From: Opisthocomus hoazin
Taxonomy: Eukaryota > Chordata > Aves > Opisthocomiformes > Opisthocomidae
Assembly (NCBI RefSeq): GCF_030867145.1
Contig: NC_134414.1
Location: forward strand, 132,506,465-132,570,464
DNA: 64,000 bases
Reading direction: 5' to 3'
The position numbers were made by a program, and so were the translations under genes. Positions 1 to 12,169 of this stretch are shown piece by piece; within the stretch, counting starts at the first letter, position 1; the number at the start of each line of letters is the position of its first letter. Under the pieces are notes generated by a model. It searched no databases and was not told where the DNA came from. It worked only from the letters and a program-made list of their open reading frames with translations.

Positions 1-477
1 AAAACACAAAGCACTACAAAGTGGCCTGTTTTCATAATTATTCATTCTGAACAATAGCAGCAAAGTAGGCTGCAGGCAGAGGACTAGTGAGGACTGCGGA
101 GGAGAACAGATAAGTGAAACACAGGAGGGCACAAAAGGATTTGATTGTTTAATACCTTTCATTTTATGAAATTTTTTACATCAGTAGGCTATAGGTAGAC
201 TATGCAGACTATGCAATTAACTCATCGTTTGTGATGTACAGAAGACATTAAAAAGGGCCAGGCATGCTCTCCTGATCAAAGTGCCCAAGCTTCCCCTGTG
301 TTACAGAGATAAACAAGATTTCTGTTTTCACACAGTTTTCCATGCTAAAAAGGATCCATGAAGAATATCTAAACTAGTCCTGAGCTCAAGTGGGGGAAAA
401 AAATGAGGAATTCCTGACCCAGCTGTTACCAGATAAAGTGAAAATAAACCTCAGTAAACAAACAGTCAAAAACTTAC
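1..477 (-). other. NME7 intron 6 (partial)
   Basis: AT-rich intron sequence from the donor of exon 6 to the left edge. I see no exon, RNA gene or recognisable repeat in it. The next NME7 exon (the EMELFF-type segment in human) lies outside. Confidence 0.7.
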
Positions 478-685
478 TTGAGCAGCTGAAGCAACTGAAT
501 CTGGGCCATGAGCTGCATTTCTTAGGCCATCATGTCCAAAGTTCCCTCTAATGCTCTCTGGCGCATCAGTCTGAGCCACTGCAGAGTTTGCTGGCCCCAG
601 TAATGTCTTCCATTTACAAACTGCATCATCTCCTAAGATTTCCATAGCAACAATGGGACCACTCGTTACAAACTGGAGAAGCTCA
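478..685 (-). CDS. NME7: NME7 coding exon 6 (NDPK-A active-site histidine)
   Basis: Completes an asparagine codon and then encodes 69 residues (148-216): ELLQFVTSGPIVAMEILGDD, LLGPANSAVAQTDAPESIR and RNAAHGPDSVASAAQ. H206 is the phospho-acceptor histidine position; proline replaces the serine of the canonical NxxHGSD motif, as I recall for human NME7 as well. Acceptor TTTTGCAG, donor GTAAGT. Confidence 0.95.
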
Positions 686-2896
686 CTGCAAAATGGAAAC
701 AATACATGGTGATCCATGCTACAAATTAAAACCAACGAAAACATATGATCCGGTGGAGTTGCTCAGAACTCAACTCAGCAAGGCCTTGAGCAACCTGATC
801 TGACTTCGACGTTTGCTCTGCTTTGAGGAGGAGGTTGGACTAGGTCATGTGCAGACATTCGCTTCTTATTATGGTTGTAGCAAAAGAGTCAGATAATACA
901 AACTCACTCAAACTACTCTGTAGTACGTTAGATTTCAAAAGAATTTTTAAAAGATCAGTACTGGCAACAGTGAAAGAGACCCTGGTAACCATTTGTCTGA
1001 CAGGAATGATTCCTAAGCACGTCTCTTCTGCGCAGCCGAATTTCAGGATTCTCACACTTGACCCGTGTGTGCTCCCCACTAACACAAATTCAGCACTGCT
1101 GTCAGGACAGATTGCTCCCCTGCCCTGTGGATCACTCCCATGGATTTTGCCCAGCCAAAATCCAAAGTGGGAGAGAAGGGAGAAGTAAGATTTGGAAATT
1201 TTGTGGGGGAGAGGAGACTTCACCACAAAGTGAGTTATCACATCCTGGCATAAGCAGAAGTCAATTGATTTTAATGGTATGAATCTGAGTAAGGAGAAGA
1301 GATTGTCAGAAGCAGTCTGCCTCCTGTCCTGACCACCTCACTTACAAGGAAAACAACTACCCGAAATTGGAAACTCAAACGTTCCATTTAAAAATGAAAT
1401 AAAACACTGTAACTGTTAATTCTGTATCTTCATATACATGCATACCAACAAGCCTGCCTTTTCCCTGTGTAGTCTGGACAGAACCAACAAAGGAGAAAGT
1501 TGACGCAATGCTTTTTGTACTACTTCCTAAAAAAAAATTTAAGCAATTAAAATTTAAGCAATTTCTACAACACTGCTTACTGTGCAGACTAATCCTAAAT
1601 ATTAAATAAATTTTAAAAATTAAATTCTTTAATATGAAAAACATTTTTCTGAAATAAATAGAATTGCGATTTTCCCCTACCATTCGCTAGACTTACTGAC
1701 TACTGAACTTGCAAAATAAATCTGAATTTAAAGACAAGTCACACAATGTTAAACATAAGTGAGTCAGATTTTACATTTCACTGCCTTGAAGATTGTTTTT
1801 CTATTTGATTTGTAATGCTTTATAACTACTTGTTTCTAATTTAGAGAAAAATCCTATACAGAAGACGTAGCCAATAGGACTGCAGGACGGGAGACAGGCA
1901 CATCACAGTGGACAAAGGCTACAGTTCCCCAGATAACTACCACTAGTGTAGATAGACATCTGTGAAATAAGACTACAGGCAAAATTCTTCCTTATTTATC
2001 AACATATTCAAGCAGGCTTACTCAGCAAAGAAAAGGCAATTCTAAGTCTTCCTCTGATCTCCAGCATGGTCAGACATAGCCTGGGGCCATCTGTCCATGA
2101 AAGGCTTGAGTTTGGACCCACAATAAATCAGCTGCTGTTGCAGGAAAGCAGCTGGCAGATCCTAATACCCAAGTACTTCATGACAGCACTGAAATCAGGT
2201 CTTTTGACCAAGTCAGTGCAAACCCATGTTCCAATATGGCTGAAAAACACAAGGCAGAGCTGCACCCTCTTCCTAAAAGACGCAGACCACTAAATCCAGA
2301 GAGAGGAAAAGAATCTTGTTTGTTGGCACTTTCAGGCAAAGTAGAACAGACACAATCTCTGGGTGATGAGCATCATTCTGGTTAAGTTATGGAAAGACTA
2401 AGGGTTTTCATGTTGGGTGGAGCAGTCTAGCATCATGGAAGTTCGACGCTTTGTCCAAGGGAAGCAGTACAGAAAACAAGTGCCCCGTGCACTTTCCTTT
2501 CAGTTACTTATGATTTAGGGTAGTTGCTACCAAATCAATTCTCACAGCTAAGCTTCCTCCCCTAATTCTCATTACCTGTAAGCTCCACCTTGATCCTGAA
2601 GATGCCCCTTCCCTTGGCTTTGAAGTTTCACATTGCTAGGAGCATTTTAACTTCTGAGAGACCAAAGACATTCCCCCTGATACCATCAGGATGTAAAGAG
2701 CGTGAATTAAAACCCTAAATAGCTGAAATATGAATCTGCCCCTGGAGGAATATAAACAGGCTGTGTACTTTGCAAAGGGCCCCACTCAACTAAGTCCCGA
2801 TTTTCCCATGGTCCCGCAGTACCAAATGTGGTAAATGAATTCTGTGTATTCAATAAAAGAGCTTATTATATGTCAAGATGAAATAGATATACCTAC
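686..2896 (-). other. NME7 intron 5
   Basis: 2.2 kb intron between coding exons 5 and 6. It contains a CR1 3' remnant at about 765-850; otherwise no supported gene. Short ORFs here have no recognisable protein content. Confidence 0.75.
765..850 (+). mobile_element. CR1 3'-end remnant
   Basis: The stretch reads like the last part of an old avian CR1: CTTGAGCAACCTGATCTGAC, then GAGGAGGAGGTTGGACTAGG. It is a short, diverged plus-strand piece ending about 80 bp on the intron side of the NME7 exon 6 acceptor. Confidence 0.55.
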
Positions 2897-2947
2897 TTAT
2901 AAAAAGGTTTTGATTGATGGTCTACGTAGAAATCAGCTGCTTCTTTT
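2897..2947 (-). CDS. NME7: NME7 coding exon 5 (short, 51 nt)
   Basis: This small exon is easily missed because no ORF marks it. It reads (R)KEAADFYVDHQSKPFY(N), matching the NDPK segment between the LSR and the ELxQFxTSGP blocks. Phase 2 in and phase 2 out agree with the flanking exons. Acceptor TTTTGCAG, donor GTAGGT. VDHQ..PFY is the conserved Y/H..PF motif of NDP kinases. Confidence 0.9.
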
Positions 2948-5900
2948 CTGCAAAAGTAAAAAACCATAGCTATAAAAGTATATAGATATATACACACACA
3001 TATATATAAACTCCCCTGAAAGCCAAACTATCATTCATCAACATGTTTCTACAGGTAATGTCTTCCCAAGCTGGACAGCTTGTGGGGTGTTCATGCCCAA
3101 TAACAGAAACTACATTTAACTTTCTGTAATATTTTGTGTAGCTACAGGTGTAGCTTGTAGCTGACAACTCTTTATGCTCCTGCTCTGGGAAGGAAGGAAT
3201 TACTGAAGCCTGTAGCATAGACTTTCAGGGTCACTCATGGTCCTCATTCTCAGGTTGCGAAACAAATGAAGCAGAGTCACCTTCTTGCCAAGCCATTCGC
3301 TGTTATGTTGTTTTCATCTTTCATCTCAGTTTAAGTGTGTATGTCAGTTAATGAAGTTTGGTTTTAAAGCATAAATAAACACTTTATCTGCTTCACTGGA
3401 ACTTATTTCCTTATCAAGGCTAGTGTTTGATTACACTGGTGCACAACAGAATATTGCATAACCTGGTTCTATTCAGTATTCTCCAATGTTACAAGTCACA
3501 CAGGCAGCATAATGCCCTCCAGATTAAAACTTGCTTTCTCCCACACTTTCCCACTTGAAAACTGAATCTGGTCTTGCACTTCCCCTCGGGGAACACAGCA
3601 GTTACTACACACTGCTTTCTCCCAAAACAATGGGGTTTCTGTAATGAGAGGAGCTCCTTACATTGCCAGGCAAATAAAGGCCACCAGGCATATGCAGTAT
3701 GTCTGTACTACAGCTGTTAGTTAGCATTTACTCAGGTACTGGGAGCAAAAAGATACCCTTTTTGGACAGGGTGGTGGACCTCTCCCAGCTCTGCACTGTC
3801 ACAGCAGTGCTGCTAGCAGCACTGGGCTCAGCTACCCAGCTACACACGTTTCGGGTACCATGGCATAGACCCACCATCCAGCCACAGGTGGGCATACCGT
3901 CCTGTGGCTTTTCACCCCACCACCCCCTGCATCTAGCCAACCTACTCTCTTCCCTGCTTTTTCTCCAGCTGTTTCTCATGTTTAACTCTTGCTTACTTCA
4001 GTGCTTTTTCTGCATGGCAACAGCTAGAAAAATCCATGGAGGTTTTCAAGTCTAACCCTGTTATTTCGCAGCTTCAAAATTCCAGTTCAGAAGCGCAGGC
4101 TTGGTCTTGGCGTGCTCCAAACCCTGGTGTGCACCACTTTCTGAAGCTGGAATTTGTGGAGGACAAGCTCTTCAGGAGGATTGAAAAGTGAAAGGAAGCA
4201 ATGCTCATCACTAGTCTGGATACAAAGTTCACAATCAAAACAGAGCTGCAGGGAGATGAAAAGATTTCCACTTGGAAAATAGTTTTTACCTGCAGAAAGA
4301 GTCTGCTGATTTTTTCTGGTCTCCACGATTGTGCTCACTTTGAGCAGCTCTCTTTACTGAAAGAAGTTACCTGCACGTTTTTCAAGTAACAGATTCCAGG
4401 CATGGTTCTGTCATCTGCAATGGAACTTTTCTCATCTCCCTCCTATTTGCAGTCCGGACTTAAGCCCCATATTGCCAGAGAAAAGAAATAACCTCAAGAG
4501 GAACCTAAGAAGAATGTAATTTTCCTATCCTTGACAAATATTTGAACAGTAACAGCTTTCTCCAGCTTTTTTAATCAAAATGACTACCTGCTCATTGAAA
4601 CTGAATAATTCCTGGTTTGTTGCTTTCAGTTCAGTGTAAGTATAAGCATAAGCAGTTCAAAATTCAAAAGATTTTCATTGACCATACAGCTAACACGCTT
4701 TCCTTTCATTTCATAATTAAGGCAGAAACATGATTTAAAAATTATGCTAGTCACAGTAACTCTTGCAATCTCAAGCTTCAAACCTTCAAACTCTGCAAAT
4801 AGCGTAAAGCTTTTGCTTACAATTTACTAATTAATCAGAAACTCCCCTTCTGAAACTAATTCACAAAATAATTTTGGAAAGAAAAGATGAAAAAGGTAAG
4901 CAAACAGATTCAGTATTATCTTTACTGAATGCAAAGAAATATTTGAGGGATATCTTTCTGAAACAAATGGAGCTCTACTACTTGGTAAAGAATTCCTACT
5001 GCATTATATATATAACCACAGTTGTGCTGTATAATTTAGTCCTTTTTCATTTCATCTCTCTCATTATTTCTCTGCTTATAAAGAATGGAAAACAGTGTTC
5101 ATCTGGCAATAATAGACTGAACTGATATACAATTAAATGAAGGCACTAGAGAACTGACCTATCAAAGCAGGTGCCTGCCCTCACTTTGGTATCTTGGCTG
5201 TAATTTTTACAGTAGGCGTGAATCTACTTAACAGTGATTGCCAGACAAATGTCAGTAATAATCCCTTTAAAGAAAGCAGTAGATGGTGATGATGGTTTGA
5301 ACAACCATGCCTGCAGAGATCTAAGGGTAGAAGACTTTGTCAAAGGCACAGTTCTATCATTTTAAAATGGCACAGTCCCAAGAAACAGAGCATATAGTAT
5401 TCAGAGAAACAAAAAATACTCAAGACATTATTTCAAATATATCCAGTATCACAGCCCAATTTTGTGCTTATTAATAACTATTTTCAAATATACAAGACAA
5501 GCAGTAATTTTTATATAGCAACAGGCAATAAAAGTTCAAGTATCAAAGCTTCTTCCCTTCAGTGTGAGTCAACTCTAAAGCACATGACTTGGCTCAACAG
5601 TTCTTCAAGTCCTCAGACAGACACTGAAATAAAGAACCACCCAACACAACACTTCAGGATCAAATCTCTCAGACTGAAGGAGAGCAAGCCAAAAAAAGCT
5701 GGCTTGAAAGACACTGCAAACTGTAAATCAGCATTAGAAACCTGATTGAACTCATGAACTGGAGTTGTTTGAGGGAGGATCTGGGACCAGGATCATCAAA
5801 CATTGCAGCAGGAGAATGCAGAGACGAGGAGGAAGTCACACAGTAGTTTTATCAGTATCTCAGAAAGCTGAAAAGGTTTTGAGGTAGGGGAAAACTGTTT

Positions 5901-6665
5901 TTGACCTCACATAGAAACCATAAGAACACATGAAAATGGTATTATCTAAGACAGATAGCTTTTCTTTTCAAAGACACGTTGTATATGAACAGATCTGGCA
6001 AAGCAGCAACATAGAAATAGTACAGTAACTTTGGGGAAGACTTCTAGGGTAAATTAATTATGCTTTCTTTCCTCTGCAGCATGCCTTTTTTTAAATCTTG
6101 CGGCTCAACGAGATAAGTGGAGAACAGTGAAGGCTGAGGGGGATTAGGAAGATGCATGGGTAAAATCTGTCCAACCCTGCAACAACATCAAAAGATCACT
6201 TGCTTTGCCTGGGACTTCCAGTCATTAAAAAACAAACAAATTTGGGTTCTGAGAGCACAACTTAAGACAACGGATTTACTGAGAGGAAACAAACCAACTA
6301 CTTTAAAGACAACGCTGTTATAACCAGCCATATGGTTTGTATCAAGAAGCCATGAGGTGAGGAAGTACAGACATGCCAGTTGCAAACACTGCTGAATTGC
6401 TAAAGCTATGGTAATCACCTTGAATTCATACAGAGACATTACATGTTTAATCACCCATACTCATTTGCACAGAACTTTTTACTACTTAGCTTAATCCTCC
6501 ACATGCTTTCAGAAAACTACATGATTATGAAACTGATGAGTCTTCCCTCTATTACTCACTGGAATGGATTTGATGTGTGGAACAACACGGCATAACTTCA
6601 GAGAATGTTCTTAACTGCAGAAATAATATTTAGATACAATAGAGATAACCTTAAAAATTCCTTAC
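2948..6665 (-). other. NME7 intron 4
   Basis: 3.7 kb AT-rich intron. A short TA/CA-rich simple tract lies at about 2978-3009, right next to the exon 5 acceptor. I see no other exon, RNA gene or clear transposon. Confidence 0.7.
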
Positions 6666-6776
6666 CTTGAAAGCACCATCATTTTGGCCTTAGTTATTGT
6701 AAATCCTGCATTAATAATTATATCAATTAATTCTCCAATCTTGGGCATTGCATCAGGTTTAATCAAAGCCAGCGTT
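6666..6776 (-). CDS. NME7: NME7 coding exon 4 (start of NDPK domain A)
   Basis: Starts by completing the AG|A arginine codon, then reads TLALIKPDA, the nucleotide-binding lysine segment of NDP kinases, and NAGFTITKAKMMVLS (residues 93-129), ending in phase 2. The acceptor is preceded by an unbroken run of 16 T (sense strand); the donor is GTAAGG. Confidence 0.94.
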
Positions 6777-9700
6777 CTGGAAAAAAAAAAAAAAAAGATA
6801 TAGCCAACACTACTTTCTTTGGAGCATTTGGTGTGCATGTTGAGTTTATATTCAGACAAAATAAACATCACATCAAAGACAGAAATTCTGCCACAGTCAA
6901 ACATCCTAATCCCAGTGTCTCATCAATTTCCACGCCGTTCTTGAATGCCTGTGCAAGACACTATTCTGATAAGAATGAGTTTAGCACATTACAATTTCCT
7001 CAGCTTTCTAACCCAAGTAAGCCCACAGTGCTCCACCAGGAGTTTTTATTTACTAGCTTCTCCCTTCACTTTCAGAGCAAACAATTTGACCACTTCTTCC
7101 TTAGGTAGTGTATATCTCTATAGGTCCTCACTCACAGTTCTGTGTTAGAACACAACTGATTTGTTAATGGCTCCCTACCCTTGCTCAGGTCCCTTTTTTC
7201 CTAATATTAATCATTATATACATAAAAATAAAGCTGTTACAATTCCCTATTTAAAAATACTACTTAAATATGTGCCTCTTCCAGAAAACTCAAAGTAAAA
7301 TGATTGTTTTATCACTCCTTTTAAGATATTTGGAGGCCTCAGTGAGAGAAAGGTCCTATCGTGTTTGGTACAGTACAAACACTTCATGGTATACAATTTG
7401 CATGCCAACTAGCTGACATGTTAACAGACACAATAAAAGGTTGGCGGAGCAGGTATTACATCTCTCATACTGACTGACAGCTATATTGTAAGGGAGACCG
7501 ACCCAAAAATCTCTACACTTTCCCCCACACTTTCTTTCCAAGTACATCCTGTCTTTTCGATAATTATCTTTTTATACTGTACAACCCGAAGGCCAGGATT
7601 GTTTTATTAGTGCACTTTGCGTAGCACCAAGTACACCATCAGCACTAAACATATTATTAATCAAAAATAGCAAGCACAAAAAGAAGGTCTGTAAAATGGC
7701 ATTTTCTATTTGCATTCATCTTGTGGTGAGTCAGCTTCAAATGTGCTCAGCTTACAAATCAACAGATTTATTCAACCCTCCATCTCAGAAACTCCACGTC
7801 TCTGACAATCCTAAAGAGCTCTTTCCATCTTTTACACTGTTTCAAATACTGAAGGCTACCCAAGACAGAATTTTTTATTGCAGCACTTCCCTAAATGAAA
7901 GGCAAATCATTGCAAATTTCTCTTTTTATATACCAGCATAGCATGGAAAGCAGCCTTTAGGTATATATATTCTAGCCAGGGCAAATATACTGAGGTTACA
8001 GGAGATGGATGAACTTCCACTACATTCACTTTGAACCTTAAGTGACCCCAGATTGGCAGATGCTTTGGGAACAGACAATCTATTTCACAACAAATCTAAA
8101 GGAAGTGAGGTGTTAGGACCAGGAAATGTAAAGAGGAAGATTTGAATGTATATGACATTTCATCTGAAAGTAAGAGGCAGGCATAGGTCACCTTCAGAGC
8201 TCAGAAACACAGAGATTTCCTCAAGCACGAGGAAGCTTATACACATGGACCAGCTTAGGCCCAGATTCATTCGGATATATGACATGAAAAGATTGATGGA
8301 CTAAGGGTGTAGCCAGAAACCGCATGAGAGCAGTCAACAAAGCCTATGCTTCGGTCCACCGCAGTGCAAACTGAAGTCGGTTTAGCCCTCTCTCCAGATC
8401 AGGAAAGGCTGACCGCTGGCCAACATTCAGCACAGTTGGCCAGCACAGCCCATGCAGCCTACAGCCCGTAGCCTGTTCCCCTCTTTCCCAAGGATTTCAC
8501 AGCTCCACCTCATTTTGTGATATTATTTATCATAGGAGAGGGTGTGCCACGTGCCCTGAGGCACATGAGGGGGAGCAGCTGCATGCGTGACCGATGACAC
8601 ATACCCACCCGGTCACACAATGCATGGCCTGCATCCTGGCACAAGAGGTTCTCAGCTCTATTGTTTGCCATGAACAGCAAGGATCAAACCACTGGAACGA
8701 GATCTCCCGTGCCATTCGCATTTCCTTGAGGAATACTTATTTGAATTTATGTTATTACACAGGCTGTTTGAGGCAGATTGCTCATGCTAGAAAGAAATCG
8801 TCCCTTACTTTTTCTAATTTCAAGCTTTCTAGTAAAACCACAATTCCTACCAATATGTAATGAAATATTACATTATGAAGCAATTTACTTAGAAGACGTT
8901 AATACAAACTGCAACAAGCAACTCTTATAACATCATTTCTCTAACACTGATATTTAAACTTTAACATTTCAGCATGAGCTTCTCAGAGGTATACAGGATA
9001 AGAAAAGTATAATTCAGGATGCCGAAGACTGTTTCTGAGATTGGATTTTAGTTCATGTGCCCTATTTTTAGTTTTAATTAGGAGTATGTTTCTTGTGGTT
9101 TGACATGATGCCGTCTGCAAAGTACATTTTCAAACAGTTTTATGTCTAGGAACAAAGGAGAAAGAATGAAAACTAAGCTCATTTACTTACATATTCAGAG
9201 GGACTATGACAGTACTGCACTGAGTACTGAAACAACAGAAGATGGGAACTGATCAAAGGAATGGTGCACAAAGCAAGCTGTGGCTATGCTTTTGAGATCT
9301 ACTTGTTTCTAATAATAGGACTGTTGCATGTACAGTAGCTTATGTCTTGTAGGGAAAGAAACACTGATGATGTCAATGACTGGAAGCATAAGAATAACAT
9401 ATCCCAGTCAAAAAAGAGTTCAAATATTTCCGGTTGAGACATAAGCTTTCTAAAACCATTGTCAAAACCAGTGATATTAACTGACTCTAAGTACAGTCTA
9501 CTTAGACAGGACACATTAGTCAGGCAAATGTTTACCTCAGGTTACAATCATCCAGGATCACAAGTGAATGACTACAGAAAGAGAAAAATCTGTCCCATGC
9601 CAATGAATCCTTATGTGGTACACTGTAAGTAAGCACATGCTTACTTACCTGTTTTAGTGACTGTTTGTGATGGTTTCCTTACGATACATTGTGAGGGGAG

Positions 9701-12002
9701 CCAGGAAGAAGAACACTCAAATGTGGCTGTATTTAAAAATTGACCCAAGACTTAAGAAAAGCAGGTGTAGAAATCGAAACTCCATAGAACCATCTTAATA
9801 ATTTTAGCCTAATTCTAGAAAGGGCCTGTGCAAATCTAGCCTCTTTTTACACATCTGTTTTGTACCTCATATATCTAGAGTCGCATTCACTTGCTTTACT
9901 GACAAAACAAAGGTCCCTAATTCAAAACATTCAAGATTTTTTGTACACATTCCTCAGTCTCTCTCTAAGGCCTTTATTGACCCTGTCTGCATACATATTC
10001 AGTGACCAAAGAACGTATTTCTAAAGTCAAACTAAACTGCTGATAGTCCTGCACAGCACAAAGGCAAGAAAAAGATGGGGAAACATTCTGCCTCATACAA
10101 CATCCTTAAAATGATTAATAGAATTCCAACTACAAATTATTTGGGGGATTATCACATATTGCAGAAATCTTACTAGATCTATTTAACTAACAAATGCTGT
10201 AAAACCTGCTAGAAACAGGCCAAAAAGACAAATACCTCATACCAACTGTTTTGCCCAAGGACTCTTTTAATACGACCCTGCTTAACCAGTGAAAGCTTCT
10301 GTGAAGAAACTGGATTTTGAGGATCCCTTGCCTGTTTAAGACACCTTTCACTACGTTCCTTTGGGCTATTCTGAATATATAACACCACTTGCATATCTAT
10401 GTTATCTTTCAGCTGACATTCCTAAAATGTTTTCCAAACAGCTGACATGTCATAAATTCCCTTCCTTCCTATTGCAGAGCAGTACAAAAATTCACCCCCT
10501 CCCAGCACCATTTCATTGACACAACTGTACCACTGCTGTATAGATGGGAACTTCCCTTACAAGAAGAAAAAAATGTCATTTTATCACAAGCTGCCTTTTC
10601 GTGGTATAACTGCATCAGCACCACAGCTTATGCTAGCTTAGGCAGAACAGAAAACATACAACTATAAAAAGTTACATTGATATTAAAATCATAAACAAGG
10701 CAGATGTAATCTACCCAAGGCTCAAATGAGGAACAGAGAGAGTAGCCACATGTACAGAAGCTGTCCTCTGGTGTTCTCCACCTCCTTTGCTACTCTTCCA
10801 CCATTCCCAACACCAGCTTGGAGAAAGAATACCAAGAGAATTCCTTCTGGAAAGATATTATGGCACTCATTTGCAAGGCAATGTTTTTGTGAGATTAAGA
10901 GAGAGATACACGTTAAAACTTGCAGTTCTTCCTGTATGTCTGGTTATGTACAGGTCTCCAAAGAGAGTTCAAAGTAAGCCCAGTTAGTGGCAAGAAGCAA
11001 GAAGGTAGGCGAATAGGGCTCACTGGAACATCATACCTAAGAAAATATTCTGTGCTCTTTCCAAAAAAAGCTGGAGAAAATTATCAAAATTTATTAATTT
11101 GTAAATTGAGAGATTACTCACACTGCAGCCAAACTAGATTTAAATTCCCTGTAAATTAATCTTATTGTCATTTTATTAAGTCTCTCCTGATATTTTTGTT
11201 CTTAGCTGGGCTCTTAAAGTCTTTTCCAAAGCAAGTCTTTTAAGTAAAAAGAGATGCTGAGTCTTATCTTCATCCATTATAAATGAAATTTGTCTTAACA
11301 AACAAGCTTACAGGTTTTATTGACATTCTCACTATTCCTGTCCTCATGCACACTGAGTTTAGGAGATGCTGAAAAAATTCCCAGGGAAAAAAAAAAAACA
11401 TTCTCAGGAAAAAAAAAAAAATTCCATACTGGGAAAAACAATGGAGAATGGCAAACGGCCTCTCTCATTCCTGTTCCTACTGTTTTCAGCTACTAGTACT
11501 AACACAGGGTAGATCTGATTGGTAAGGCACTAGGCTTCTGCACAGATCCCAGAGAGATGCTAATTTCTCAAGAGCCAGACCATTCGAGTCCAGCATGCAT
11601 CAGGGTTACCATATAAATTCTACCCCAAGAGAATCCACAAATCACAAGAATCCTCCTACTGCTGCCTGCCCCAGGGGAGTAACTAAGCTGAACAGGACCC
11701 TGTATTTTCCTCCACCCCCTCTTCTCTCCCAAGAGACCTAGAGGAGGCAGCAGTTGACATCACGGAGAAGCTGGCTTTTAAGATTTATCAGGTAGCAGTG
11801 ACAATCATGGGGTTGCCCATAAGCAGGGGCCACTTTGCTTCTCTCCAGCTATCAGTATGCCAGATCTCTTCAAACTGCAGGCAAACTGGTAGCCATCTCT
11901 TCCTCTCCCCATAGTACCAAAAACGCATCTCCTTTCCAGCAGAGAACAACTACTTTGAAACCCCAACCACAAAGGAGGATTTCAAAAAACGTGCTTTCTT
12001 AC
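6777..12002 (-). other. NME7 intron 3
   Basis: 5.2 kb AT-rich intron between exons 3 and 4. It begins at the exon 4 side with A16 (plus strand, 6781-6796), which is the polypyrimidine tract of the acceptor. Two A-runs lie near 11385-11425. No gene or clear mobile element is seen. Confidence 0.7.
6781..6796 (-). repeat. A16/T16 tract at an NME7 acceptor
   Basis: Sixteen A on the plus strand (T16 on the sense strand) directly before CCAG of the exon 4 acceptor; it forms the whole polypyrimidine tract. Confidence 0.9.
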
Positions 12003-12169
12003 CTCTCTTTGCGGCTCCCCAGCTTGCGGGCAGTATATTGATCCCCATAGTCCACCAAGGATAGATGACGGGAAAAAACAGTAATTTTGTTACCCACAAA
12101 TAAATCCTCCAGATGTAAACTCTCATACTTGGTGCGCTTCAGAAAGGTGCGACGGTTCTTCACATCATA
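12003..12169 (-). CDS. NME7: NME7 coding exon 3 (rest of DM10 domain)
   Basis: 55 codons plus 2 nt, encoding residues 38-92: YDVKNRRTFLKRTKY..., HLEDLFVGNK and VDYGDQYTARKLGSRKE. Acceptor TCTGCAG, donor GTAAGA. It completes DM10, the domain shared with EFHC1-type doublet microtubule proteins, and ends just before NDPK domain A. Confidence 0.94.
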
